A stretch of 13,711 nt of DNA from an uncultured Cloacibacillus sp. GTDB taxonomy: Bacteria; Synergistota; Synergistia; Synergistales; Synergistaceae. Below the pieces are notes generated by a model. That model ran no database searches, had not been told where the DNA came from, and saw only the letters and a list, made by a program, of their open reading frames with translations. A program made the position numbers and the translations under genes. The stretch lies in NCBI GenBank assembly GCA_900544635.1, contig UQVV01000027.1, positions 1-13,711 on the forward strand. The letters run 5' to 3'. This document shows, piece by piece, positions 6,940 to 13,711 of the stretch; the stretch's first letter is position 1; each line of letters opens with the position of its first letter.

Positions 6940-7401
6940 ATGAAAATCGTAAAATTCGAGGACAAATACAGGCAGGCTTTCATCGACCTCAACACCGAGT
7001 GGATAACCAAGCTTTTCGGGAAAATCGAGCCCGACGACGTCGAGACCTTCGAGCATATAGACGAGCTCATCGCGGGCGGCGCGATGATATTCTTCGCCGT
7101 CGAGGACGAAAAGGTGCTCGCGGCGTGCATGGCGAAGCCCACGGGCGGAGGCGAATGGGAGATGTGCAAGATGGGCGCGGCGGGCCAGTACACGGGAACG
7201 GGCGCGGGGTACGCCGTCTTTGCGAAATGCAGGGACTACGCGATAGAGCGCGGGGCGAAACGGCTCTTCCTCGTTTCGAACGACAAGCTCGGCCCCGCGC
7301 TGCATATTTTCAAGAAAGCCGGCTTCCGCGAGTGCCCGATGGGACACTGCGAGTACGAGCGCGGCAACGTAGCATACGAATATATCGTCGAAAACGACTA
7401 A
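6940..7401 (+). CDS. GNAT-family N-acetyltransferase
   Basis: The 153-residue product has the GNAT fold pattern: an N-terminal helix pair, central strands with MIFFAVEDEKVLAACMA, then the acetyl-CoA loop in GQYTGTGAGYAVFAKC (about 84-99) and the late helix PALHIFKKAGF (about 127-137). GNAT enzymes move an acetyl group from acetyl-CoA to an amine on a small molecule or protein; the substrate cannot be told from sequence. The ATG at 6940 follows CGGAGGGTG (6927-6935). The gene stands alone between two terminators, with no clear promoter of its own seen in the short gap. Confidence 0.88.
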   Translation: MKIVKFEDKYRQAFIDLNTEWITKLFGKIEPDDVETFEHIDELIAGGAMIFFAVEDEKVLAACMAKPTGGGEWEMCKMGAAGQYTGTGAGYAVFAKCRDYAIERGAKRLFLVSNDKLGPALHIFKKAGFRECPMGHCEYERGNVAYEYIVEND

Positions 7402-7446
7402 CAAATCCGCGCGCCGTCAGCAATCCATGACGGCGCGCGGATTTGT
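7401..7446. terminator. Perfect 19-bp hairpin between convergent genes, probable two-way terminator
   Basis: Bases 7401-7419 are the exact reverse complement of 7428-7446, with an eight-base loop. The GC-rich core CCGCGCGCCGTCA is flanked by ACAAAT/ATTTGT. It starts on the last base of the acetyltransferase stop codon and lies 27 bases from the end of the minus-strand XRE gene, so it can serve both. The T-run is short on each strand. Confidence 0.75.
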
Positions 7447-7473
7447 ACAAAAAATCGGCTGGCAGACGGCAGC

Positions 7474-7767
7474 CTATCGGTGCAATTCTGCTACTGCGCA
7501 CGATGACTGGGAATCAACCATGTAAAGCGTCTTTCCCATCGCGCATAACAGCTTCATCATTGTGCTGAGCGTCGGCGATGTTTTGCCTGTTTCCAGGCGC
7601 GCAATGACAGATTGTTTGACGCCCGCCATCTCGCCTAGCTTCCGCTGAGAGATGCCCAATTCCTTTCGGATTTTTATCATCTCGTTGACAAGCGCTGCAG
7701 CGCCGCTGCCGGCGGCTTGTTCATCAGATGTTCTACGCTGTATCGCGCCGCCCTCGGACGTAGTCAT
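7474..7767 (-). CDS. XRE-family helix-turn-helix regulator, antitoxin-like
   Basis: The 97-residue product has one Cro/C1-type helix-turn-helix: MIKIRKELGISQRKLGEMAG, then VKQSVIARLETGKTSPTLST and MMKLLCAMGKTLYMVD (about residues 30-85). The size and layout match HigA/XRE antitoxins, which bind their own operator and often pair with a toxin. No HigB/RelE-type toxin is adjacent; the upstream neighbours are DUF2442 and DUF4160. The ATG at 7767 overlaps the stop codon of the DUF2442 gene (ATGA), a sign of coupled translation. Base composition is less GC-rich than the housekeeping genes around it. Confidence 0.85.
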   Translation of the reverse strand: MTTSEGGAIQRRTSDEQAAGSGAAALVNEMIKIRKELGISQRKLGEMAGVKQSVIARLETGKTSPTLSTMMKLLCAMGKTLYMVDSQSSCAVAELHR

Positions 7768-8012
7768 GCCGGCTGTCCGTTCTCGTACAGTTCATTGCAC
7801 GATAAATCTATATCGTCGTTCCATACGATACCGTAGCCGCCCACATCAACGCGCACGGCTTCAAACAGTCCATTCGTGGAGGCTAAAGCGCGGAACGCCG
7901 CCCATTTGTTAAAAAGCGGCTTCACGTCATATATCTTCTTTTCTCCGCTGACAAAGCCGACCAGCAGCTTATAATCTTTTTCCGGCTGTATCGTCGCTAC
8001 TTTATGAAACAT
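7764..8012 (-). CDS. DUF2442 domain protein
   Basis: The 82-residue product fits DUF2442 (NE0471 N-terminal-like fold): VATIQPEKDYKLLVGFVSGE, then KKIYDVKPLF and VDVGGYGIVWNDDIDLSCNELYENG. The last block, in the form G-y-G-i-x-W-n-d-x-i-D-l-s-x-x-x-L-y-x-x-G, is the family hallmark. The biochemical role is not known; members often lie beside DUF4160 genes and have been proposed to be part of toxin-antitoxin-like pairs. The ATG at 8012 is chosen because AGGAGGT (8021-8027) stands eight bases before it; the frame is open further upstream, but that sequence is unlike the family and overlaps the DUF4160 gene. It overlaps the XRE gene by four bases. Confidence 0.85.
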   Translation of the reverse strand: MFHKVATIQPEKDYKLLVGFVSGEKKIYDVKPLFNKWAAFRALASTNGLFEAVRVDVGGYGIVWNDDIDLSCNELYENGQPA

Positions 8013-8044
8013 CTGAGCGCACCTCCTAAAGAAAGGCCGCACGA

Positions 8045-8260
8045 TTATTCGAGCGGCGGCAGCTGTATAAATTCCTGCGTCTCCCATATCCTGCGAAGTT
8101 CGTCCTGATGCTGTCTCGCCCATTCGACGGCTAACTGGTAAGCTCTGTTCGGCAGCGAACCGTCACAAATTTCCAATGAATCTATCTCGATAGCCGCGGC
8201 GTATTCCCCATATTGGACATGGAAATGCGGCGGGTTATGCTCTGCGTTCATGAAGTACAT
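8045..8260 (-). CDS. DUF4160 domain protein, possibly 5'-truncated
   Basis: From the ATG at 8260 the product has 71 residues with the DUF4160 hallmark NPPHFHVQYGEYAAAIEID, then LPNRAYQLAVEWARQHQDEL. In this family the protein usually starts about a dozen residues earlier with a motif like F-x-G-I-x-I-R-M-Y-F. Here the codons before 8260 do encode F-C-G-L-I-I-R in frame, but reach a TAG at 8288-8290 with no ATG, GTG or TTG between. No good ribosome site precedes 8260. The gene may have lost its original start, may use the CTG or ATT codons in that stretch, or may be translated after holA. It precedes DUF2442 by 32 bases. Function is unknown. Confidence 0.7.
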   Translation of the reverse strand: MYFMNAEHNPPHFHVQYGEYAAAIEIDSLEICDGSLPNRAYQLAVEWARQHQDELRRIWETQEFIQLPPLE

Positions 8261-8310
8261 TCTGATAATCAGACCGCAGAACTTTGCCTAGAGGCGCTAA
8301 AAACGTGCCT

Positions 8311-9237
8311 CTACCCGCGCGCGAGCAGCTTTATGACGGCGGTTTCGAGGCCGTTCCAGCCTGCGCCGCGGCCGCTTCTTTCTTCTATGCTGATGCGCAG
8401 GAGGTCGGAGATGAAGTCCGTCAGCGCGGCGCGGCCGTAGCGGCGCGCGGCCTGGGAGGCCATGCGCCAGGCGTAGTCCTTCGCGCCGAGCGCGCGTCCT
8501 ATCGCGGCTCCGTCGGAGCCTAGGCTCGCATACCATGCGAGGCGCATTCTGTTGTGTATCGGGGTTATGGAGGGGATGAGGTCGGCTGACGAGGACATGG
8601 CGCGCAGGCTTTTCACCACGCCCACGGCGTCGCCTGTGCAGAGGCCGTCAAGCAGGCGCAGGAGGTTGCGGCTGCCGTCGTCGAGGCACATCTGCCGCAC
8701 GTCTTCGGCGTCTATAGCGCCGGATTTTTTGAGAAATTTGAGGCTTTTGAGCTGCGCGCGGATTTCTTCGGGGTCTTCGAGGAGCTCGACGATCATGGCC
8801 GCGCCCTGCGCCGTGAGCGGCGCTTCGAGCTCTCCCGCGAGGCGCGTCACCCACGCCTGACGTTCGCGCGGCCAGCGCGGAAATTCTGCGGGCTTGACGA
8901 CGCGGCATTTCGACAGGACTTCTTTGGGAATGAATTTGGAGGGCTGCGCTTTCGCGTCGCTTTCGTAGACGAGCAGGAGTATCACGTCGGACTGCGGCTC
9001 TACGACGGAGGTGAGCTTTTCCGGGAACGGTCCCATCGTGAAGGCCGATTCCACTACGACGAAGCGTTTTTCGTCAAAAAGGCCGCCGGTCATGTTGTCG
9101 GAGAGAAGGGAGTTCCACTCCCCTCCCTCCTGACGTCCGGCGGCCGTATATCCTTCTTTTTCAAGCGCCGCTGCGGTCTCCTCCAGCAGCCGTCTCTGGG
9201 CCGTTCCCGACGCGGCTATCAGGAGGAGCTGCGGCAT
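8311..9237 (-). CDS. holA: DNA polymerase III delta subunit HolA
   Basis: HolA is the clamp-loader subunit that opens the beta sliding clamp during chromosome replication. The 308-residue product is somewhat shorter than E. coli HolA (343) but shows the layout: an N-terminal AAA+-like region with GGLFDEKRFVVVESAF and LLLVYESDAKAQPSKF, a lid-like helix block with LEDPEEIRAQLKSLKFL and IDAEDVRQM, and a C-terminal helical collar (about 190-308) ending in RISIEERSG and LETAVIKLL. No Walker A lysine motif is seen, as expected for delta. The ATG at 9237 shares one base with the stop of the upstream synthetase gene (TGATG). An adjacent leuS-like 3' end is the usual setting for holA near leuS in other bacteria. 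Confidence 0.85.
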   Translation of the reverse strand: MPQLLLIAASGTAQRRLLEETAAALEKEGYTAAGRQEGGEWNSLLSDNMTGGLFDEKRFVVVESAFTMGPFPEKLTSVVEPQSDVILLLVYESDAKAQPSKFIPKEVLSKCRVVKPAEFPRWPRERQAWVTRLAGELEAPLTAQGAAMIVELLEDPEEIRAQLKSLKFLKKSGAIDAEDVRQMCLDDGSRNLLRLLDGLCTGDAVGVVKSLRAMSSSADLIPSITPIHNRMRLAWYASLGSDGAAIGRALGAKDYAWRMASQAARRYGRAALTDFISDLLRISIEERSGRGAGWNGLETAVIKLLARG

Positions 9238-9920
9238 CAGCCCTTCACCACTATGTTGACGAGTTTGCCGGGGACGGCTATCGTCTTGACTATTTCCTTG
9301 CCTTCGACGCGCTTCTTCGTCTCCTCGCGGCCCATGACCTCGGCGAGGAGGTCTTCTTTCGAGAGGCCGGCGGGGACGGTGAACTGCTCGCGCACCTTGC
9401 CGTTTATCTGGAGGACTATCGTGACGCTGTCCTCGACGAGCGCGGTCTCGTCCACCTCGAACCACTTGTGGACGGAGAGGAAGCTGTCGTTGCCGAGCAT
9501 GTGCCAGAGCTCCTCCGTGATGTGCGGCGCGAAGGGCGAGAGGCAGCAGAGCAGCGTTTCGACGCCCTCGCGCTTGACGCTCCAGCCCTTTTCGTCGGCG
9601 GGGGCGTAGGCGATGAGCGCGTTGGCGAGCTCCATGAGGCGCGCGACGGCGGTGTTGAACTGGCGCTCGTCGCGGATGTCCTTCGTGACACGGTCGAGCG
9701 TGCTGTGTATGACGCGCTTCATGTCGCGCTCTTCCTTGAGCGTGATGTCCTTCATCGCCACGCGCTCGGGCGAGGCGGCCTTGAGTTGGTCGAGGCTGCC
9801 CTCGACGAGACGCCAGACGCGGCCGAGGAATCTGTTCGCGCCTTCGACGCCGCGCTCGGACCAGTCGAGGTCCTTCTCAGGCGGCGCGGCGAAGAGGATG
9901 AAGAGGCGCGCCGTGTCGGC
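9237..9920 (-). other. LeuRS-derived segment of the chimeric synthetase
   Basis: This covers about residues 317-543. Leucyl-tRNA synthetases share the run after KMSKS of the form KYGADTaRLFxLFAsPPEkdLeW, then GVEGAxRFLxRVWrLV, and end in a ~60-residue domain with VQVNGKVR and a final VPGKLxNxVV. All are present here, while MetRS has RYFLLREVPFG and a different helical bundle at this place. The join lies in the stretch GNVVDPDEII-KYGAD, which is conserved in both enzymes, so the exact crossover cannot be placed more finely than about bases 9910-9970. Confidence 0.85.
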
Positions 9921-10868
9921 TCCGTATTTCTTGATTATTTCGTCGGGGTCGACGACGTTGCCGAGGGATTTCGACATTTTTTCGCCTTCGACGGTCCACC
10001 AGCCGTGAGCGAAGACGCGGACGGGCGGCGTGAGTCCGAGCGCCATGAGCATCGCGGGCCATATCACGCAGTGGAAGCGGATGATGTCCTTGCCTACGAG
10101 GTGGCGCGCCGCGGGCCAGTATTTTTCCCATTTCTCGCCGGGCTCGGGGAAGCCGAGGGCCGAGATGTAGTTGATGAGCGCGTCGAACCAGACGTAGATG
10201 ACGTGCTTTTCGTCGCCGGGGAGCGGGATGCCCCACTTGAGCGTCGTGCGCGAGATGGACTGGTCGCGCAGGCCGCTCTTTATGAAGCTGACGACTTCGT
10301 TGTAGCGTTCCTTCGGCATTATCGCGTCGGGGTGCTCTTCGTAGAATTTGAGAAGCGGCTCTGTGTATTTCGAGAGGCGGAAGAAGTAGGTCTCCTCCGT
10401 CATCTTCGTGAGCGGCCTGTGGCAGTCGGGGCAGGTCTGCCCTTCGGCCATCTGCGCCTCGGGTACGTAGGTCTCGCAGGGGACGCAGTACCAGCCCTCG
10501 TATTCGCCTTTGTATATGTCGCCAGAGGCCATGAGGCGGCGGAATACTTCCTGCACTACCTTCTCATGGCGCGGCTGCGTGGTGCGGATGAAGTCGTCGT
10601 TCTGGATGTTGAGCGTTTTCCAGAGGCGCTCGAAGTTCTGCACGACTTCGTCGCAGAGCTCTATCGGCGTTATGCCTTTCTTCTCGGCGACGGTCTGTAT
10701 CTTCTGCCCGTGCTCGTCCGTTCCCGTAAGGAAATAGCTGTCGTCACCGCCGGATTTATGCCAGCGGCTCAGGACGTCCGCCGCTATCGTCGTGTAGGCG
10801 TGGCCTATGTGGGGCACGTCGTTGACGTAGTATATCGGCGTCGTGATGTAAAATGGTTTTCCTGACAT
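9237..10868 (-). CDS. metG: Methionyl-tRNA synthetase-like protein with leucyl-tRNA synthetase C-terminal half (chimera)
   Basis: The 543-residue product begins as a Bacillus-type methionyl-tRNA synthetase: FYITTPIYY, PHIGHAYTT (HIGH at 20-23), TGTDEHGQKIQ, a zinc site with Cys128, Cys131, Cys146 and Cys149, IKSGLRDQSISRTT, FHCVIWPAMLMALGL, FAHGW and KMSKS (297-301). From about residue 315 it reads like leucyl-tRNA synthetase: YGADTARLFILFAAPPEKDL, GVEGANRFLGRVWRLVE, FNTAVARLMELANAL, LSPFAPHITEELW, and a C-terminal domain (about 480-543) with ALVEDSVTIVLQINGKVR and VPGKLVNIVV. The usual MetRS anticodon domain is missing. No LeuRS editing domain or LeuRS catalytic core is present. The expected activity is methionine activation; which tRNA it charges is open. 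The ATG at 10868 has GGGAGG (10877-10882) eight bases upstream and lies three bases after rsmI. Real chimera and assembly join are both possible. Confidence 0.85.
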   Translation of the reverse strand: MSGKPFYITTPIYYVNDVPHIGHAYTTIAADVLSRWHKSGGDDSYFLTGTDEHGQKIQTVAEKKGITPIELCDEVVQNFERLWKTLNIQNDDFIRTTQPRHEKVVQEVFRRLMASGDIYKGEYEGWYCVPCETYVPEAQMAEGQTCPDCHRPLTKMTEETYFFRLSKYTEPLLKFYEEHPDAIMPKERYNEVVSFIKSGLRDQSISRTTLKWGIPLPGDEKHVIYVWFDALINYISALGFPEPGEKWEKYWPAARHLVGKDIIRFHCVIWPAMLMALGLTPPVRVFAHGWWTVEGEKMSKSLGNVVDPDEIIKKYGADTARLFILFAAPPEKDLDWSERGVEGANRFLGRVWRLVEGSLDQLKAASPERVAMKDITLKEERDMKRVIHSTLDRVTKDIRDERQFNTAVARLMELANALIAYAPADEKGWSVKREGVETLLCCLSPFAPHITEELWHMLGNDSFLSVHKWFEVDETALVEDSVTIVLQINGKVREQFTVPAGLSKEDLLAEVMGREETKKRVEGKEIVKTIAVPGKLVNIVVKG

Positions 10869-10871
10869 CGC

Positions 10872-11705
10872 TTATGCCTCCCTGATGCAATTTTCTATTA
10901 TGAATTTTTTTACGCTGTTTTTCTGCACGCCGAAGCGCGACGCTATCTCTTCGGCGGCGGCTTTCGTCGACGCGCCCGCCGCTACGAGCGCCGCGGCCTC
11001 TTCGCGCCAGTCGGCTTCGTCCGTTTCATCCTGCGTTTCCCGCGCGCCCTCGACGACGCAGACGAACTCGCCGCGTATCTTATCCTCCGGCATTGTATCA
11101 CAAAAGGAGGCGAGCGTCCCTTCTATGCGCTCCTGGTGGAGCTTGCTTATCTCGCGCACGAGCGCGGCGCGGCGGTCGCCGAGCCCCTGCGCCATGAGCG
11201 CGAGGTCTTCGCGCAGATGGTGCGGCGCGGCGTAGAATACGAGCGTCTCGCGCAGATTTTTGAGCTGCGCTAGGCGCGCGAGCTTTTCATCTTTTTTGCC
11301 TTTGAGAAATCCGACGAAGACGAAGGATTCCATGCCGATTCCCGCGATGAGCAGCGCGGGGAGCAGCGCGTTCGCGCCCGGCAGGACGTCGAAGGGCAGG
11401 CCGCGCGCTATCGCCTCGCGCACGATTACCGCGCCCGGGTCGGAGAGGCCCGGCGTGCCCGCGTCGGAGACGAGCGCGACGCGCTGCCCCTCCTCGACGC
11501 GGCGCATGATCTCGTCCGCACGCTCGCGCTCGTTGTGCTCGTGGCACGAGAGCAGCGGCTTTTTTATGCCGAAGTGGTTCAGCAGCCGCAGCGTGTGGCG
11601 CGTGTCCTCGCAGGCTATAACGTCCGCATTGCGCAGCTCTTCGAGGCCGCGCAGCGTCATGTCCCCGAGGTTGCCGACGGGCGTCGGCACTATTATCAGC
11701 GGCAT
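10872..11705 (-). CDS. rsmI: 16S rRNA 2'-O-ribose cytidine-1402 methyltransferase RsmI
   Basis: RsmI methylates the ribose of C1402 in 16S rRNA using SAM. The 277-residue product has the family's tetrapyrrole-methylase-like fold, with IIVPTPVGNLGDMTLRG (4-20), ACEDTRHT (31-38), LVSDAGTPGLSDPG (78-91), GFLKGKK and LVREISKLHQE, and a small helical C-terminal domain. The ATG at 11705 is chosen because AGGAGG (11713-11718) is seven bases upstream and MPLIIVPTPVGNL is the family start; the frame is open further upstream but that is not homologous. It lies 25 bases after the trmN6-like gene and three before the synthetase, in the same order as in Bacillus. Confidence 0.95.
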   Translation of the reverse strand: MPLIIVPTPVGNLGDMTLRGLEELRNADVIACEDTRHTLRLLNHFGIKKPLLSCHEHNERERADEIMRRVEEGQRVALVSDAGTPGLSDPGAVIVREAIARGLPFDVLPGANALLPALLIAGIGMESFVFVGFLKGKKDEKLARLAQLKNLRETLVFYAAPHHLREDLALMAQGLGDRRAALVREISKLHQERIEGTLASFCDTMPEDKIRGEFVCVVEGARETQDETDEADWREEAAALVAAGASTKAAAEEIASRFGVQKNSVKKFIIENCIREA

Positions 11706-11730
11706 CGCGCTTCCTCCTTTTTCGTCCGTC

Positions 11731-12462
11731 TCATAAAATTTCGTATGCGGCCTTGAGCCGCGCCGTCTCTTCGCCATCCTCGCCGCGGATGAAGAGCGGC
11801 GGCTCGACGGCAAGGCCGCGGCTGCCCGAGCGCATCGCCTCGACGAGCGTCACGGAGGCGCGCTCGCCTGGCTTCGGGTGGACGCAGAGCATTATCTTCG
11901 GCGGCGTCTTGTATTTGTCGAGCAGCGCAAAAAGCTCTCCCGTCCTGTCCGCGCGCATAACGAGGTCTAGCCTGCCCCGGTTTTTCAGAAGGTAGTGCGC
12001 GGCCTTGATTATATCTTCGAGCGTGCAGCAGGAGCCGTGGAGCGCCGCGGCGCGCCCGTCGCTCGGGCTGCGGCGGCTGCTCTGCGCTTCGTCGTAGGGC
12101 GGGTTCACAACTATTCTGTCGAAGCTCTGCGCCGGAGCGATTTTTTTGTATTCGCGCACGTCGGCTGCGACAAATTCGGCTTTCAGGCCGTTGCTCTCCG
12201 CGTTGGCGCGCGCGAGCTCCACGAGGTCCGGGCGTATGTCTACGCCGGTCACGTCGAAGCCGCGCGGCGAGAGCAGCGTTCCGCGCTTCGCCAGTATCAG
12301 CGAAATCGCACCGTGCGCGCAGCCGATTTCCAGAATTCTCTCGCCAGCCTTGGGACGCGCGAAGTGCGCCAGAAGTATCGTGTCGACGTTGACGCGCAGG
12401 CCGCTTTTTTCGTCGGGCTGGACGAGGCGCAGCGCGCCGTTCACGAGGCTGTGCGGCTCCAT
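11731..12462 (-). CDS. TrmN6/YabB-like tRNA(adenine-N6) methyltransferase
   Basis: The 243-residue product is a Rossmann-fold SAM methyltransferase. ILEIGCAHGAISLILAKR (43-60) is the SAM-binding motif, DVTGVDIRPDLVELA supplies the acidic residue for the SAM ribose, and NPPY (120-123) is the catalytic motif of N6-adenine enzymes. The N-terminal LRVNVDTILLAHFA matches the TrmN6/YabB group, which in E. coli modifies A37 of tRNA-Val1. The substrate here is inferred from family only. The ATG at 12462 shares one base with the smc stop; GGAGGA (12472-12477) is the ribosome site inside smc. Order with rsmI and metG is as in Bacillus (yabB-yabC-metS). Confidence 0.88.
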   Translation of the reverse strand: MEPHSLVNGALRLVQPDEKSGLRVNVDTILLAHFARPKAGERILEIGCAHGAISLILAKRGTLLSPRGFDVTGVDIRPDLVELARANAESNGLKAEFVAADVREYKKIAPAQSFDRIVVNPPYDEAQSSRRSPSDGRAAALHGSCCTLEDIIKAAHYLLKNRGRLDLVMRADRTGELFALLDKYKTPPKIMLCVHPKPGERASVTLVEAMRSGSRGLAVEPPLFIRGEDGEETARLKAAYEIL

Positions 12463-13711
12463 TACGACCAGTCCTCCAGCCGCACGCCGACGACCTGCGA
12501 GAGCCCTTTTTCCTGGAGCGTCACGCCGTAGAGCACATCGGCGCGCTCCATCGTCGCGCGGCGGTGCGTCATGACGAGTATCTGCTTGTTGTTTCGCGCG
12601 TATTCCTTCGTGAGTTCGCTGAAGCGGCGCAGGTTCGCCTCGTCGAGCGCCGCGTCAACCTCGTCGAGGACGGCGAGCGGCGACCCTGCGACCTCCATCG
12701 TTGCGAAGAGCAGCGAAATCGAGATGAGCGTGCATTCGCCGCCCGAATACTGGCTCAGTATCTGCGTGTGCTTGCCTGGGAAGCGCGCCTCTATGTCGAC
12801 CCCGCAGTTCCATATCGTCTCGCCCTCGGTCATCGTGAGGTGCGCCTCGCCGCCGCCGAGCAGCTTGCTGAATATGTCGCAGAAGCGTCCGTCGACGCGC
12901 ACGAGCGCCTCGGTGAACTGCCTGTGCGCCATAGCGTCGGCATCGGTTATGAGCCGCTCTATCTCGCTCATGCTCGAACGCACGTCGTCGAGCTGTTCGC
13001 CGAGGAAGGCGAGCCTGTCTTTCAAATTCTGGTCCTCCGACAAAACGCCCATGTCGACGCAGCCGAAGGATTTTATCTTTCTGTCGCTCTCGCGGATGCG
13101 GCGGCGCAGCTCCTCCGCCGTCACGTCCCGCGGCAGGTTTTCCGGCCCCTGATAGGGATATTGTTCTTCCCATGTCGATATGAGCTCGGCGAGCTCGCGT
13201 TCGGATTCGTTTTTCTTCGACTGCGCGAGAGTGAATTTCTCCGATTCGCCGCGCATTCTTTCGTCGGCGGCGTTCCGGCGCGCGGCGACGAAGGCTTTGA
13301 GCTTTTCAAGCTTCGCGTAGAGCTCGCCGCGCTCTTCCATGCCCGCGAGCAGCTCCTTGCGGCGGTTGTGTATTTCGAGGCAGCTGCCGCCGACGCGCGC
13401 GAGGTTCGCGCGCTCGCGCACGCAGCTTTGGTCGAGCGATGATATTTCTTCTTCGAGGCGGCGCAGCTTGCCCTCGGCGGACTTCACCTCTCCGCGCACG
13501 CGCTCCATCAGCGCAAAGCCGGACGACAGAGCACCCTCCGCTACGGAGAGCCGCGCGCGGCAGCTTTCGCGTTCTTCTATGAGCTTGTGGTCGTCCTCGA
13601 CGTCGGAGGCGGCGTCGCGCTTTTCTTCAAGCTCGTCCTGCGCGGCAAGCAGCGCGGCCCAGTTCTGTCCCTCGGCTTTAATCGCATCGAGGATGCGTCC
13701 GCGTTCGCCCG
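12462..13711 (-). CDS. smc: Chromosome segregation protein SMC, C-terminal part (partial at right edge)
   Basis: The frame is open from the right edge to a TAA at 12462-12464, giving about 415 residues of the C-terminal arm and head. The first ~300 are rich in charged helix typical of the SMC coiled coil. The ATPase head shows SQYSGGECTLISISLLFA, where the ABC signature is YSGGE rather than the common LSGGE (12735-12746), Walker B with LAVLDEVDAALDEAN, and ILVMTHRRATMERADVLYGV. SMC dimers organise and segregate the chromosome. The N-terminal Walker A half and the hinge lie outside the window. It is the first visible gene of the minus-strand operon. Confidence 0.95.
   Translation of the reverse strand, partial: GERGRILDAIKAEGQNWAALLAAQDELEEKRDAASDVEDDHKLIEERESCRARLSVAEGALSSGFALMERVRGEVKSAEGKLRRLEEEISSLDQSCVRERANLARVGGSCLEIHNRRKELLAGMEERGELYAKLEKLKAFVAARRNAADERMRGESEKFTLAQSKKNESERELAELISTWEEQYPYQGPENLPRDVTAEELRRRIRESDRKIKSFGCVDMGVLSEDQNLKDRLAFLGEQLDDVRSSMSEIERLITDADAMAHRQFTEALVRVDGRFCDIFSKLLGGGEAHLTMTEGETIWNCGVDIEARFPGKHTQILSQYSGGECTLISISLLFATMEVAGSPLAVLDEVDAALDEANLRRFSELTKEYARNNKQILVMTHRRATMERADVLYGVTLQEKGLSQVVGVRLEDWS

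Noticed and set aside
1044..7401. Selenocysteine use by a gene in the window
   Set aside because: All recognised genes end at normal stops with full-length family matches, and no in-frame TGA with continuing homology was seen.
8290..8312. Terminator after holA (AGAGGC/GCCTCT, 6-bp stem)
   Set aside because: The stem is short, the loop is 11 bases and no T-run follows on the minus strand, so it is unlikely to stop transcription into the DUF4160 cassette.

Overview
The window looks like chromosomal DNA of a GC-rich anaerobic bacterium. The gene set, the mixture of Firmicutes-like gene order with high GC, and frequent ATA isoleucine codons fit a member of the Synergistota (Synergistes/Cloacibacillus type). 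That assignment is an inference from content, not a database result. Genes are densely packed: a plus-strand half (1-7401) meets a minus-strand half (7474-13711) convergently at a perfect 19-bp hairpin.

Plus strand, left to right. An open frame enters from the left edge; its first ~50 codons resemble the branched-chain amino acid permease LivM and the rest is the C-terminal part of HemW. A 222-base intergenic region follows, holding several mutually exclusive inverted repeats. Then come selA and selB, the enzyme that makes selenocysteyl-tRNA and the elongation factor that delivers it; selC and selD are not in the window. A clear promoter drives a small Veg-family gene that ends in a strong terminator. 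Next are ispE (isoprenoid precursor synthesis) and purR (purine regulator), giving the veg-ispE-purR order known from Bacillus. A second clear promoter drives a 59-residue ferredoxin followed after 14 bases by a CAU-anticodon tRNA and a terminator. A GNAT acetyltransferase gene closes this half.

Minus strand, read from the right edge. The 3' part of smc, a trmN6-like tRNA methyltransferase, rsmI, a methionyl-tRNA synthetase-like gene and holA are packed with overlaps or gaps of 25 bases or less and look like one operon. After holA come three small genes, DUF4160, DUF2442 and an XRE-family regulator, resembling a mobile toxin-antitoxin-like cassette; the DUF4160 gene appears to have lost its original start.

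The most striking observation is the aminoacyl-tRNA synthetase. Its first ~300 residues are a methionyl-tRNA synthetase catalytic core. Directly after the KMSKS loop the sequence switches to leucyl-tRNA synthetase, including that enzyme's anticodon-domain helices and its C-terminal domain. The flanks fit: rsmI-metG lies upstream as in Bacillus, and holA follows as it does near leuS in other bacteria. The gene is therefore either a real chimeric synthetase produced by recombination at the shared KMSKS region, or a false join in assembly. The second chimeric frame at the left edge (LivM/HemW) makes an assembly check essential.
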